Notes: a model not told the origin generated them from the sequence alone. DNA of 64,000 nt from Lantana camara (GCA_037501455.1 CM074857.1:32570001-32634000), one strand, 5' to 3'; positions 25,441-37,771 are shown, numbered from the stretch's first letter. Program-made: numbers and translations.

Positions 25441-27729
25441 GTGACCTTTTCCTCCACACTTTGAACAGGTATTGTACCTTTTTCTTCCCTCAGAAGGTGC
25501 CCGGAATCTAGTCATCCTCTTTCTTCCAACACACACCTTCAGTGGAGGTGGCAGTACTTGTTTTATACCTATATCTTCAGGCAATTCCCACTGTAACTCT
25601 GGAGGTGTAGGAAAAATTGTCTCAGAATATGCAAGTATGCAGTACTCAACAGTGTAAAATTGGGAGCATAGGGAATATATCCTTTGTCCAAACCCTATTG
25701 GGTTTTGCTCCCTTAACGCCGATAATGCAAGGGGGCAGGGGATCTTATCCATCTGGAAGACACCACATGTGCACGTCATATTGTTCAAGTCAACCATAAC
25801 CTCTGCTCCAATTCCACGAACAGAAAATTCATGAGCATTGAACTGTTGTGCAAGGCATCCTTTGGATTTCTCCAGATTACTCCAGAGAAGTTTCTCTTTG
25901 GATGGCACCAGGACTGTACTGCAGTTGATCATGTCCGTTCTCCGGGTGTGGAACCAATCAGCCAATATTCTTATGATAGACTCAAACAGAGCAGGGATAG
26001 GATACTCCCTTTCAAATCGAATCCTAGAATTAACAGACTCGGCGATGTTGCTAGTCAGAACATCATACCTGTTTATTTTAGAATGCACCCTGCTCCATAA
26101 CTCAAAACCAACTTCATCCTTCAAGTACTCTGCAGCACATTTGTGAATACGTTCGATCTCTTTGTAGTGCTCCATGAAATCTTCGACGGTGTATGATTTA
26201 ACTGCCCTAAAAAATGGCTCAAGGATTGCACTTTTTTTAAAACGTTGTCTCAAGTTCTCCGATAAGTGCTTCGAACAAAATCCATGATGAGCCTTAGGAT
26301 AAATCTTAGCAACTGCATTTTTAATGGAGACATGTCTATCCGATATTATACAGAGATCATCACTATCCGGTGCTATCCTTTTTAAATTTATAAAAAACCA
26401 CTCCCATGATGCATTATTTTCGGAATCAACCACTGCCCATGCAATCGGATAGGTATGGTTCTCACTATCTTGTGCAGTAGCCAAAAGGAGAGTACCATCG
26501 TATTTACCGGTTAAGAAACAACCATCAACGGCTAACACCTTGCGCATGTACGTAAAACCCCGTATGCATGGTCCGAATGCAACAAAAAAATGAAGAAACC
26601 TGTTTTCGTTGGCAAGAACCAATTCAGTGACGCTTCCTTGATTCTTAACAGTTAGCATATAACGATATGCATCTATAATTGCATATCCATGCTCAGGTGA
26701 TCCCCTGACAATATTTTTTGCATGTATTCTGCCCATCCAACATTTCCAGTAACTAACCATGGCCGCCAATTGAGCTTCGACGTACTTTTTAATTTCGCCT
26801 GGTGTGGGACCTTTCTTGTCAAAAAACAATGGCTTTACTAAGTCCCCAATCAATTTTGCGGTAGCCTGTTGATGAGTGGTACTTGCTTCTTCCAACCCAC
26901 AAGTGTGCATCCGGTTATACTTTCTGAGGATAAATCTGTCAGAATTAACATATTTAACACACCGAAACCACCACTTGCAATCCTACGAATAACATCCCAG
27001 AACAAGAAGGGACTTTGTAGATTTTATCGTTCGTAATTGGAAGCTTCCCTTACATGCAACAAGGTTGATCTTCATGATGGCATCTTCTTTGTTTATAAAC
27101 TCTTCATCCTCATTAAAACCTGAGCCATCATCCCATGTATGACTTTCAATCCTGGCCTCTGGATTATCATAACATATAATGGCTTCCTCATTAATACATT
27201 GATCGGGCACTTCTTCCTCGATCACATTTTCAGAAGGATTACAACGATCTACCATTTCTTCGTTTATAGCAAGGGTGTTATCGGGAAGATTGAATTCTTG
27301 ATCGTTGATATCAGGGAGACTGAAGTCTTCATACTGATGCTGGTATTGATCTTCACCCTGAGAAGTAAACCCGCTTGTACCAACATGTTCGGATTCTGTT
27401 CCACTCTCCTTCCTATCCAAGGAAACCTTCAAAACGGGCCTCCAACCTTGAGGAGAGATATCGGCAAAATAAACTTGTAGGTCGTGATCAGTCTTTATTT
27501 CAGTTGGATAACAGGTTGGAGGTGCACTTGTAAGAAAATATTTCACGTGCACATCATCATGGGAGCAAGTAAGTCCTGCTTGTTCTATAATATCACTTAT
27601 CAACATTTGGAATGTAGTCTGATTGCTCACAAGAATAGCAGAAGTTTGCTTGCTCTCCGCAACCCAATTCAAACACGTGGTTTCTACTTCCCACACTCCA
27701 AGTGCAAATCTAATAACAAATTTTGACAT
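25408..27729 (-). pseudogene. MULE (MuDR-family) transposase, one premature stop
   Basis: It would catalyse cut-and-paste transposition of its MULE by binding the ends and cutting with an RNase H-like DDE core. The frame covers 773 codons, a usual full length. An N-terminal PB1-like MuDR region (residues 1-110) is followed by an acidic linker. A CxC/WWFRC-type DNA-binding segment starts at about 250. The core has Asp402 in VDGCFLTG, Asp464 in ISDRH, a CSKH motif at 485-488 and an NIAES box at about 561-565. Then come a SWIM region with Cys653, Cys655 and Cys665, and a CCHC knuckle at 755-768. There are two defects. An in-frame TAG at codon 249 (26983-26985) separates the N-terminal part, while the frame downstream is intact. 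The SWIM histidine is replaced by Leu667 (PCPLAL). Flanks on both sides carry the 21-bp-phased motif arrays. Convincing terminal inverted repeats for this element were not found. Confidence 0.9.
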
Positions 27730-28560
27730 AGCCCAGTCGCCGTTCCTTTAAAACAATAAAAAAAAAAAAAAAAAAATTAACCATGCATGCAGTACAAAAC
27801 TGAGAAACAAAAAATTTGATCGCGTGGTCGATTGATAAAGTCACGTGGGCGATTCCTCAAATTCGCGTGCGCGATTAAAGAATCGCGTGAGCGATTATGA
27901 GAAATCGGGGAAGCTATTAATAAAATCGAGTGCGCGATCACGTTGTATTGTCGTTATATTTGCGTCCAGTTTAGGCTAGGGAATGTACTGTATTAAACCC
28001 AGATAGATGGGGTTCGGAAAAAACTCAGTTAAATCATTCAGTGAGAACGAAGTTCAATAAATAGGTTTGAGAAAAAATTCAAATGAATCGCGTGAGCGAT
28101 TTATAGAAATCGCACAAACGATTAATAAAATCAAGTGCGCGATCACTATGTATTGGCGTTATATTGGCGTCCATAACAGGTTAGGGAATGTAATGCATTA
28201 AACCCAGATAGATAGGGTTCAGAAAAAACTCAGTTCACTAATTCAGTGAAAATGCAGTTCAAAAAATAGGGTTCAGAAAAAATTCAAACGAACCGAAACC
28301 TTTCAATACCTTTGATTGTTGTCGTTGTTGTTTGCCATTGTACATGTAATCAGAGAGAGGTGGGTGATACTTAGGGTTTTTGAAGAATCAAACGAACACT
28401 GGACAGCACTTCGATCAGAGAAGAAATATCAGAAAAATAGGGTTTTCGTCGCACGTACAGGAAGGAGAGAGAAATTGAGAGAATTGGATGACTGTGATTT
28501 GGGGCCAGATTCTAATTTTGTATAAATTTTGGGGCCAAAAAGAGTCTGCAAAATCCTGAC
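27730..28560. repeat. 5' flank of MULE transposase with 21-bp motif sites and 205-bp duplication
   Basis: No gene is visible. A poly-A run lies at about 27757-27775 (poly-T just upstream of the gene). Motif units then follow: GATCGCGTGGTCGATT, CACGTGGGCGATTC, TTCGCGTGCGCGATT, AATCGCGTGAGCGATT (27881) and AATCGAGTGCGCGATC, mostly phased at about 21 bp. A block of about 205 bp is tandemly duplicated: AATCGCGTGAGCGATT at 27881 and 28086, and TTAAACCCAGATAGAT in both copies. The rest, to about 28560, is probably promoter and leader of the minus-strand transposase, ending in GGGGCC-containing sequence. Confidence 0.7.
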
Positions 28561-28796
28561 GTGACAACTATTTAATTAAGCTGAGTAATTAATTAAGAGC
28601 TAATCAAGCAAAGGGTTATATAACCAATTCTTTTGAAACTAAGGGTTACATAACTAAAAAAAGACTTGGGGGTCCCTTTTAACCGAATGCCCCCCATAGA
28701 CCAGTGGGGAATTGAGGATTGGAATGGAAGATTTTTTCAATTATATATGAATTTCTTACATACTTGTATTTTATTTATTGTTTTGATAATATGAAA

Positions 28797-29102
28797 GGGG
28801 TTTTCACTGAATAGTACCTAAAAGTTGAAAAAATTATCTCTAACTCCTCATTTTTTAAAAAGTTCTCATTTGTTCCCTAGAAGACAGGCCAAATTTTCTT
28901 TAACTCTACATCATTTGGGCATTTAGGTACGTGATTTCAGGGTTCGGTTACGCGATTCTTGAATTTTTATACAACCTTCCAAAAAAACGGAGAGTAAAGA
29001 GGAACTTTGATTTTCATCTGGGGAGTTCAGAGGAACTTTTTTTAAAGTGGGGAGTAAAGAGGAATTTGAGTTCCCATATGGGGATTTTTCGGGAATTTCC
29101 CG
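28797..29102. mobile_element. Mutator-type MITE 1
   Basis: This is a 306-bp AT-rich element flanked by the 9-bp direct repeat AATATGAAA (28788-28796 and 29103-29111), the duplication size of Mutator-like elements. The two halves are imperfect inverted copies: AATAGTACCTAAAAGTTGAAAA on the left, and GGGGAGTTCAGAGGAAC and GGGGAGTAAAGAGGAA on the right correspond to the left TTCCC/ACTCC words. There is no coding capacity. It is related to the element at 29196-29598. Confidence 0.75.
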
Positions 29103-29195
29103 AATATGAAATTGTAATTTTATAAAATAAATACAATGTATATGTTTAAACCATTAATTTATCTAAATCAATGCAATTTCTACTATTATAATTAG

Positions 29196-29598
29196 GGGAA
29201 AATCTTTGAATAGTACCAAAAAGTTGAAAAAATTCCTTTTAGGTCTCCAATTTTGAAAAAGTTCCCATTCAATCCCCAATTGAAAAACAAAATTCCTTTT
29301 AGGTCCCCAAGGTTGTATAATAATTTTGAGATTTTTATACGCAATTCCCTCAAAAATGTACGCAATTCCTAAAGACAATGTACGAACATGTACTGTTTGT
29401 ATAATAATTTTGAGATTTTTATACGCAATTCCCTCAAAAATGTACGCAATTCCTAAAGACAATGTACAAACATGTACTGTTTGTGGGGACCTAAAAGGAA
29501 TTTTGTTTTTCAGTTGGGGAGTGAACAGGAACTTTTTCAAAACTGGGGAGTGAAAAGGAAATTCAGTTTACACTTGGGGATTTTTGAGGAATTATCTG
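29196..29598. mobile_element. Mutator-type MITE 2 with internal 84-bp duplication
   Basis: This is a 403-bp element flanked by the 9-bp direct repeat TATAATTAG (29187-29195 and 29599-29607). Long imperfect inverted repeats make up its ends: CTTTTAGGTCCCCAA on the left and TTGGGGACCTAAAAG on the right are exact complements. The middle holds two tandem 84-bp copies (from about 29315 and 29399) containing TACGCAATTCCCTC. It has no coding capacity; the weak open frames on either strand reflect the inverted repeat. It shares GAATAGTACC and AAAGTTGAAAAAATT with MITE 1. Confidence 0.8.
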
Positions 29599-29607
29599 TA
29601 TAATTAG

Positions 29608-29962
29608 CCAAGAGAAAAATATATTTTTATCTCCTAAAACTTTTTTTTTTCCCTCTAAGTTTTTTAAACGTCCTGCACTTTCATTTTTTTGACGATCTAA
29701 TCTCAAAATATGAAATATTATAAAAATAAATTTTAGCCTCGATGCTGTTAAGTTTTAGGGTTTTAGACCTAAAATATTTAGTATATTAATTCTTTTTTCT
29801 TATTTCAAAATATAAATTAATAATTCCTTTTTTAATTTTAATTTTAAATTTATATAAATTATTTTATATGTAAAAATCCTAAAGGTGATTATCGGAAAAC
29901 TTAACTGTGTTAAGAATGAATCCGTTTATGGGAAATTTTGGATCTGTACAACTAATCCGAAT
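29608..29962. other. AT-rich gene-free DNA left of the large MULE
   Basis: About 355 bp of AT-rich sequence with T-runs. I see no gene, terminal repeat or structured RNA in it. It ends with the left copy of the MULE target duplication (29963-29971). Confidence 0.5.
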
Positions 29963-29971
29963 TAAGTTTTA

Positions 29972-30087
29972 GGGAAAATTACATACAAGTACCCTGAGGT
30001 TTGGCCTAATTTCATCGTAGTCCCTATTCTTTGGCTTATTACTATATAGTCCCTATACTTCTATTTTGGGTTGAGGTCCCTGACGGA
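29972..30087 (+). repeat. Left terminal inverted repeat of the MULE
   Basis: It begins GGGAAAATTACATACAAG and ends GGTCCCTGACGGA. It pairs with 55018-55133 at about 95% identity. In MULEs the terminal repeats carry transposase-binding sites and often the promoters of the internal genes. Confidence 0.95.
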
Positions 30088-30536
30088 AAATGTAAAAAGA
30101 CATAAATAACCCTGCCGTTATGTCTGACTTGTTAACACAAAATATTTAATTATATACAGAAATTGGGAAATGTCTCTTGTGCCCTTTAGAAATGACCTTT
30201 CATTTTTGGCGGTATGAAGTTTAGAATTCCAAAAAACTTTTCTCATTTTCAAGGGTTTCCCTCTCCACGACAAAGGAAGAAAACCCTTGCCATATACACC
30301 TTGTCCGCCATTTTTGTGCAATCTGAGCTTGAGTGCAGCCATCGATTTGTGCTTTTGTGCGGCGGAAACAACTACACGGCGTAATCTTGCTTTATTTGCT
30401 GCGGGGGTTGCATATGGTGAGTGAAGAATGTTCGTTAACCCTTTTTTTTTGTCTTTTTCTGCTAAGTTAAGAATTTTCCTCAAAAGATCTGGGATCTAAC
30501 GTTCGAAAATGGTGTTTAGTGTTTTTAAGTTTGTAG
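30088..30536 (+). other. MULE 5' leader region
   Basis: There is no convincing protein. It contains a possible leader with a splice donor GTGAGTGAAG near 30417. The matching acceptor would be TTACATTTCAG ending at about 40070, just before the transposase coding region. If so, the leader intron now holds both solo LTRs. A 121-codon minus-strand open frame here has no recognisable domain and is not called. Confidence 0.4.
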
Positions 30537-32489
30537 TGTTAGGAATAGTGCCCTAGAAAGCCGATTGTATATCCGCTTTGTGTTTTTCCTTATTGTAATC
30601 ACAGACAATCTTTGAATGAAATAACAAATTGAGGCAACACTTCTTTATATGCTCTTGTTTGGTATGCGTTTACTTTATCTGTGCATGTATGAGAACTCCC
30701 CTAATCCTGATGACTTTAGGACTCTACCATTTAGGTGAAATGGTTCATGAAACGAGCCCTATATCACATAAGTCATGATTAGTAAAATACTCCAAGCCGA
30801 TGAGTCCTACCGACAGTGGGAGTGTCAACCTGACTCCTCTAAGGCTTGCTTGTGGGATCACGCCCTTAAGAAGGACCACCTTGTTTCATGGAGGTGCAAA
30901 GTGTATAGTTGATACGTGCGTGATACATGAGGGTGCTTACTTCAATAAGTAAGTTCACTGAGTTGCCCCGTGTGAGAACATTCCTAAATGGGAAAGGAAG
31001 TTTCTATTTCAGGAAATAGAAACTTCCAGATTAGGAAATATCTCACGAGTCATTAATGTAATTAATTGATCCTTAGACTTGAGGTTCCTTGTCACTTTAT
31101 GAGTTAACTCTGTAGTCTTAGGTATAAGATTTAAAGGGTGTCGCCTTAGACAACTGATTCAAGGCTTATACTGGGGCTGTACAAGTGATTCATGAAAGTG
31201 AATGAGAATCAAGAAAGGACCTACACTTGCATATGCAAGGTGATCTCTTATTGTGTAAGTCATTCATATGCCATATGGAGTCCTTGGCCAAGGTAGTAGA
31301 TCAAGACATCAAGAAAAGAGTTTCTTGGATTGAGATCAAATGGATATGAAATGCACTTAGCTTTAAGACCGGATTATTAGGGTTCTGATTATTCCCTTAC
31401 CCTAGATCTTGGTTGAGAGATAGTAAGTAGGAGGATTGTATCTCACATGAATCAATGACTTAAAGGTTCTGTCGAATCCGAACATTCTAATTCAGCTAGG
31501 GGTTAAACACCTGTTGCTAGACTATGGTCGTTTAATCTGTGGACTGATTAATTAATTAGTGAATTAATTAATTAGGGTCACTGCTAATTGAATTGAGAAC
31601 CTAGAGGGTCACACACAACAACTTGGTTACATGAGGTGAGGCTTGAAAATGATTAAACGAGTTATTCAGGCCAAGAGGGTTCCACACGTGTGAACCACAC
31701 GTGTGGCTCACGTGAGTGACACGTGTCCTTGTGACACGTGTCTCACACGTGTGTAAATATATGTGTATATTTATTTATGTATTAAATAATTAATGTGATT
31801 AATTATTTAATAGAATTTGGTTTAATTTTGAATTAAAAAGAAAGTCTTATTTTGGAAAAAAATAATCTAGTTAATTAATTATTAATTAATTAATTAGATA
31901 AAATAAGTTATTTATTTTAAATAAATAAAGTATAAAATTATCCAAAATTAGTTTGGATATTTTAGCTCTCTTAAAAGTTGATTTGAATTTGAATTCAAAG
32001 TCAAAGTCAAAATTACTTGATGATCAAGTAATAGGAGAGAGAGAGACCAAAACCCTAGCCCATAAGGACTAGGATTTTCGGTCCTCCCCTCCTTATAAAT
32101 AGAGGAGCTCGAGCTCCTCTTAGAGCTAATTGGCAATTCTTTTGGTTCATGTGTTGAACACCATCCTTTCTCCAAGATAAACGAAACCCTAGGTTAAGCC
32201 TAAGCACTAACTAGAGAACTAGCATCCTTACTAGTTAGATTGTAATCAAGTTGGTGGACTATCTCTAGAGAGCTTCAAGTTAGAAGTTTGAAGATTCGAG
32301 CTTTACCAAGGAGAGGGGATCAAGCCGCGAGAAGAGCGTTCTTGGGTGGCTTGAAACGCTTCAAGAAAGACAATTAAGAAAGTAAGTTTCTAATCCCTAC
32401 GAATTTGGTCACACGATTGCGAGTCCTAGATCCTTTTGTTGGAATTTTTTTTTAAATTTCTGCTGCTTTCTGATTCGTGTTTTCTAACA
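30537..32489 (+). mobile_element. Solo LTR (probably Copia type), 1953 bp
   Basis: It begins TGTTAGGAATAGTGCCC and ends TTTTCTAACA, with a 5-bp target duplication TGTAG on both sides (30532-30536 and 32490-32494). The TG...CA ends and the short inverted terminal words (TGTTAG/CTAACA) are standard for an LTR. A TATA-like CTTATAAATAG near 32092 supports plus orientation. No primer-binding site or coding region follows, so the internal part and second LTR were lost by LTR-LTR recombination. The Copia assignment rests only on the general look of the ends. Confidence 0.9.
31685..31751. promoter_or_regulatory. Cluster of six G-boxes (CACGTG) in the solo LTR
   Basis: CACGTG occurs at 31685, 31698, 31709, 31720, 31735 and 31746, most of them within ACACGTGT or CCACACGTGTG palindromes. 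CACGTG is the G-box/ABRE core bound by plant bZIP and bHLH factors (ABA, light and stress signalling). It lies about 340 bp upstream of the TATA-like box, where U3 enhancers sit. The regulatory role is inferred. Confidence 0.65.
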
Positions 32490-34131
32490 TGTAGCTATGG
32501 TAAAGTCTGTGACTTTTCCAGAAAAAACTCGAAGGCATTTTTCTATCAGCATTTTTTTTCTATTTTTTGGCCTAAAAAACCCTAAAATATGTTAGTATTG
32601 ATGGTTTATCGGGGGAATTTTGCTAGTATCTCATGTTTTTTTTAGAACCCCCAAATTTATTTTGCTAGGGTTTCATTTCTGCTCTGAAATCTACAAGGGG
32701 CTTATAATAGCCGGATCGGGGCCTGGTCGTAAACGGTAAGCTAAGGGTACCATAAGAGCGTTTATAGAACTTGATCCATATTTAAAATATTTCATGCATT
32801 GCATCTTTAAGTGAAATATGTGCTCTTTTGTGATTATGTTATTTCGAGGGAAATTCGGTACCGAAATCCTAAAATACTATTCATTTCCCGAGTCACTACT
32901 ACTCCGTTTTGTCAATGGAAATTTTAAAGGATCAAAACCCGTGGTCTTTAATCATTCAAATTTACTTTCCAAGTCCCGAGAACCTTTTATGAATTTTTGA
33001 TGCAATTTAGGATTTTCTTTTAAAATTATTATTCATCGCCGAAATGAACTTTTGATCGGTACACCGTTTACCCCTCAATATTATACTTAAAACGACCCTT
33101 GGATTATTTCGTGAATTATGATATGCTTTTCAAACCCTAATTCCGACCCTAGCTCGAGCGGTAAACAAAAACGTTTAACAAATAAGTTATTATTCATTTC
33201 AAGAATTAGAATTTTTAAACCGTACGTCCGATTTTGACATATGAGTAGTCGTTTCCAAGAAAATTTTATTTCCTGGACGTTATACACTTTTTCCACTTTT
33301 GAAACACGACGTTTGGATGCGAAATTACCTAAAAACCCTTTTTCTAGCAATTTTTATTTTGTTTTTTTGGACAATACAATTTTTTACCATATTTCGTTTG
33401 GACCCCCCGCGTTTCCCTCAAGATTTCTTATTTTTACTTTGACCCCAATTCTCAACTATAAATAAGTGGAGTGGGTTCATTTTTCCTTGCTCAGATTCTT
33501 ACCCTCCACGACAATTCTCTCGGTAAGTGCTCTAATTTTATTTGTTAAGTTATAGTATATTATATTATATGGGCTTAGCTTTATTTAGTATTTTAATAGT
33601 AAACTCACATGTGTATTCTATATTATATAAGTCTATGAATGCATGCATACTTACTGTCTTACAGTTTATGTTAATAACTTCATTCATTATGAATTGTTAA
33701 ATTGTTTACGTAATTAGTTTATTAATTATATGAGTTTATAAATGCATGCATACAGGTTATGTTAGATTCATTATAAATTGATTACTAATATATATATATA
33801 TATGATTAGAATATTGGTTGTGAATTATAGATGCCTAATTACGTTGTGCCTGGCAGTGATTTATAAGGAATATTATGTTCCTTTATTATATTTTTTAGGA
33901 ACGATTAACGTTAATTAGTTATTAATTAATTAATGTTAATTAAATATGAATAGTTAAGATTAGTGTTTATTAATTAATATTAATTAAACACTGTTAGCCG
34001 TTAGTAGCTTATTAAGTTTTAATTAATGCTAATTAGGCATGATTAGTATATAATTAGTGATGATTAACAATTATTAGTTTTAATTGTTTCATGATTTATT
34101 AATTGTAACCCTAACCAATTGATATATGTCA

Positions 34132-37100
34132 TGTAGCACCCCAAGCGGTGGGGCACCATACCCCCGCACTATGACCCGACACGTGTACGAAATGGAAAGT
34201 CCGCACACGCACCAAGTCACAGCGAACGGGTGACAAACAAAAAATCCAACTTAAGCTAGGCGGTACCTAAACCCTATATAAGTAAAATATGCAAAACCTG
34301 AATGCGGAAGCGATGCAAAATACGAATTATCAAAACTTTAATCAACAATCATAATTTATGTATTCTAGAAAGTAAATCAACATCAATTAAACGGGTTCAA
34401 CTAATCAAATAATCCTGTCCTAACCTGTCCCGAATAATCATACAATGAAAACGGGTTCAACTAATTCCACGAACATGTCCTAACCTGTCCCGAATTCCAA
34501 TCATACAATCCAAATCATAAATACCAACCTGCATAATATATATCATATACATAGTTTCCTACACAAATCAAAACAAAGTACTTAACAAATCAAACAGACC
34601 GACACAGACTCGACAGACCCGACTCAAAGCCGCCTAGCTCGAACTCCAACAATCTGCACCTGCAAACTAAAAACATAGGTGGGGTGAGGGTCAGTCCACT
34701 GACTGAGTGTGGGGGGCTGAACTCACACACACTATACATAATAAGGAGCAGAGCACGTATCAAAAGAAAGACTATGAACCGGGAGTAGGGTTTTGCATAC
34801 CGAAGACCATTTTCAAACCAAACTGATACATAACTTATCTTATTCGAAACTTAATGAACTTAGCATAATCATATCATATCGAAAGAAAAGCTCCTATCCC
34901 GTTTCATAATCAACATAACAGATCATATTCAAATACCCGGCGAGTACGGGTCTCCAACCTTACTTCCATATCTTATCATACGTATCATAACAGAAAACAA
35001 ACAAATATCATAAACAATCAAACCCCAACACCATGTAGTTCGGGGAGCAAACCCTCACTACTCCTACCAATACAAACACACATGGGGTAGCTAACCCAAA
35101 CTGTGCCTTCCCCGGTTATCCATCGAGGGCTCAAGATACCACGCCTTCCCAACCTCCATAGGTCGCTCGTGAATATCTCAAATGAGAATGTGCACAGGGG
35201 TCATAACCGGCGACCCCCCGATCTCCCTTACCCACGTCTCGGGGCCCAACAAATCAGAACAGAACAGAACAGATCAGATCAGATCATATCATAACTCGCT
35301 ACATATCATACTTATCAAATCATAAACATAACTTACGTACCTTATCTGACATACCATACCTTGCAACTTAGCATATGCTATAAACGTAGCTCTCCGTGTC
35401 ACCCTAATCCGCAGCTGGTATGAAAGACACACGGTTTGGAGCATAGCCTCGTTGCAAAACATTTCAAGCTTACATATGCTCGTACATATACGGTTCGAAA
35501 ACCTTTAACCGTATGACAAAATCATAAACGTATCGTATAAACACATATCTATTATATAAATATAATAGAATAGTCGCATGCAGGCTTGAAAACGAGCATT
35601 TAAGGGTCTTAGGTCGCTTAACTAAAAGAAAAGAACCTAAACCTCACCTTACACCGACGAGAACGGAAAGCGCAAGCCAAGAAGTCCCACTGGAACCCAA
35701 ACAGCTGACAGACACTCCCTGAAGAAACCCTGAACGACTGAGCACACAAAACATAAGACTCAGACTCAAACAACAACCACAAAAGACGCACGACTATACT
35801 CACTAATACAAATGATGCACAGATAGTTCATATTTATCTAAATTAAGTCATTCATATCAAATCACAATCATTTCACACATTAGTAGATTCATAACTTATA
35901 GAATTCATAACATCAATTAGGGAATATAAATCGTGGTATTAAATTTTTATTCTATCATGCTCCAAGTCACACGAGAATAAAACACTAATTCATATCAATT
36001 TGTTTATAATTACATATTTGCATAGTTTACAACTTTCCCAACAGTTAGCATACTTGAACAATTCGTTCAAATTAAAGCACAACGTACCCTTTATAATTTA
36101 TTATATAGGTTCATAATCAATTAGTTTCTAAAAATTACACTAACACCCCTTAAACAATAAATATTCTCAAGTAGATAGGCGTAAAACGAGACAAATAAAT
36201 TCAATAAATCGCGAATCAAACTTTCATACATCATAAAATATTTTCAAGTATCATACAACTCATAATTTCAATTTGTAGTTCATACAAGATCGAAATTTAC
36301 AATTAAAACAATTAACGAAAATAAATACAATGTCTTCAAAAATTCATATAAAATCAACCGGACATCCGATTGACGAACGGAAAGTGGCGTTGGACTCACC
36401 ACGACGAAAGGAACCCGCTGACCGAAAGTCACCGGAATGCCGCCACCGCAACCGGCCGAACGGCCACCGGAACACCACCTCCGATGGTCGAAAAAATCCC
36501 TGGAAGGACAGAAACGTACGCCTCGGCCTGCTTGACAAAAGCCCTCAACCAATTTCAGAAAATACCAAACACGCCGGACTTCGTTGACGAAAAACCGAAC
36601 TAAATTCCAACGATAAAAACTGAAATTAAACGTAAACCGTAAAACGAAAACAAAATCCGAACATACCGTTGGAAAGCCCGTAACGAGGCCTTCGAAAGCC
36701 CCTAGCCAAATACCGGAAAAAAACGCCGACAAACTGGGCCACCGGTTCACAGCTGGTCCACCACCGGTCCGCCGCCAACGGCCGGTTCTCGAGTCGGGGC
36801 CATCGTGAGAAGATCGACATCATCATCCTGGACAACTTCTCTCAAGAAACCGTTGCCAAAAGATCGCCGGAAAAGCCTCAAAACCGCCGCCGAAATCCCA
36901 CCACCGCTGCCATGGCCAAAACCACCACCTACGCCGTGAATCAGACCAAATTGAGGCCGGAAATGAGATCAGAGCATCGAAAAACCTAGGAAATCGCTGA
37001 AACTCCCCGAAAAAACCCGCCGGAACATGGCGGAACGTGTTGCTACAGTGCACGCGCCGCCGCGGCGTGAACTCAGGTGGCGCGTGCGCCGCCGTCCGGC

Positions 37101-37771
37101 CACCAATGGCTGCGCCGTCTTCACCACCCTACTTGCCGGAACCTCGCGCTCCAAAACCGCCCAAGAATCGATCGATTCCGACGCTCCGGCGAAGTGGCGG
37201 GGTAAATCCCGCCTCCTAAAGCTTGTCGTAGCGCCACCACCTTTGGTTTTTAGCCTCCGATTTTTGTACCAATGTGACGGCCTCGTCGAGCTGATCAATT
37301 TCCATTATTTACACGTCGAATTCCGTCGAGAAACGAGCAAGAACGGGCTTGTGCATGTTTCTACACCTCGAGTGTGTGTGAACAGTGACCAAAGGGTGTT
37401 TGTCGCGAGAGAGAAGGAGAGAGGCTGAGGTCTGATCGTTTGGCACGAATTACGAGGATCCGGATATTATATCTCGGGTCCTCGTACATGAAAACGATCG
37501 AAAGAAGGGGTTAACGACGTCAGAATTGGGCAAACTCAAAGTCTACGGACTCGTCTCGATGCCCCGAACGCATTGAAGGGGTCAAAGAGGTCAAAATCTC
37601 AATCGAACGAGCAGTGACCGAAAACCCCCTAAAAAGAGAGAATTGTAAAAAGGCCCCTAAACTCCAAAAGAGTTCAAAATAGGGCCACGCAACGCACAAA
37701 ATCACAGAATTAAACACACAAGGAAGTTGAAACGTGGCGTACCTTATTTGTAGGACGAGCGGGGTGTTACA
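34132..37771 (-). mobile_element. Nested solo LTR of the same long-LTR family, opposite strand
   Basis: It runs from TGTAGCACCCC to GGGGTGTTACA (read on the minus strand: TGTAACACCCC...GGGGTGCTACA), 3640 bp. The flanks TGTCA (34127-34131) and TGTTA (37772-37776) form a 5-bp target duplication with one mismatch. The inner sequence AGCGAACGGGTGACAAA and AAGCTAGGCGG matches the reverse complement of the LARD LTR 3' part and the element at the left window edge. I see no primer-binding site or coding domain. GC-rich segments at 36370-37430 yield overlapping open frames on both strands with arginine/proline-rich composition and no recognisable domain. Confidence 0.88.

Noticed and set aside
23630..28565. 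Terminal inverted repeats for the minus-strand MULE (TTTTGCAAACTC at 23644 versus TTTTGCAGACTC on the complement near 28550)
   Set aside because: Only about 12 bp match, with no matching 9-bp flanking duplication. It is too weak to define the element ends.
30118..30483. 121-codon minus-strand open frame
   Set aside because: It lies in the MULE leader with no recognisable domain and opposes the transposase transcript. It is probably chance.
36280..37428. Overlapping open frames on both strands in the GC-rich part of the solo LTR
   Set aside because: Arginine/proline-rich products in competing frames with no motifs. The region is inside a well-bounded LTR.
34132..37771. DNA transposon with TGTARCACCCC terminal inverted repeats
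   Set aside because: The imperfect 5-bp duplication, the TG..CA ends and the match to the LARD LTR favour a solo LTR.
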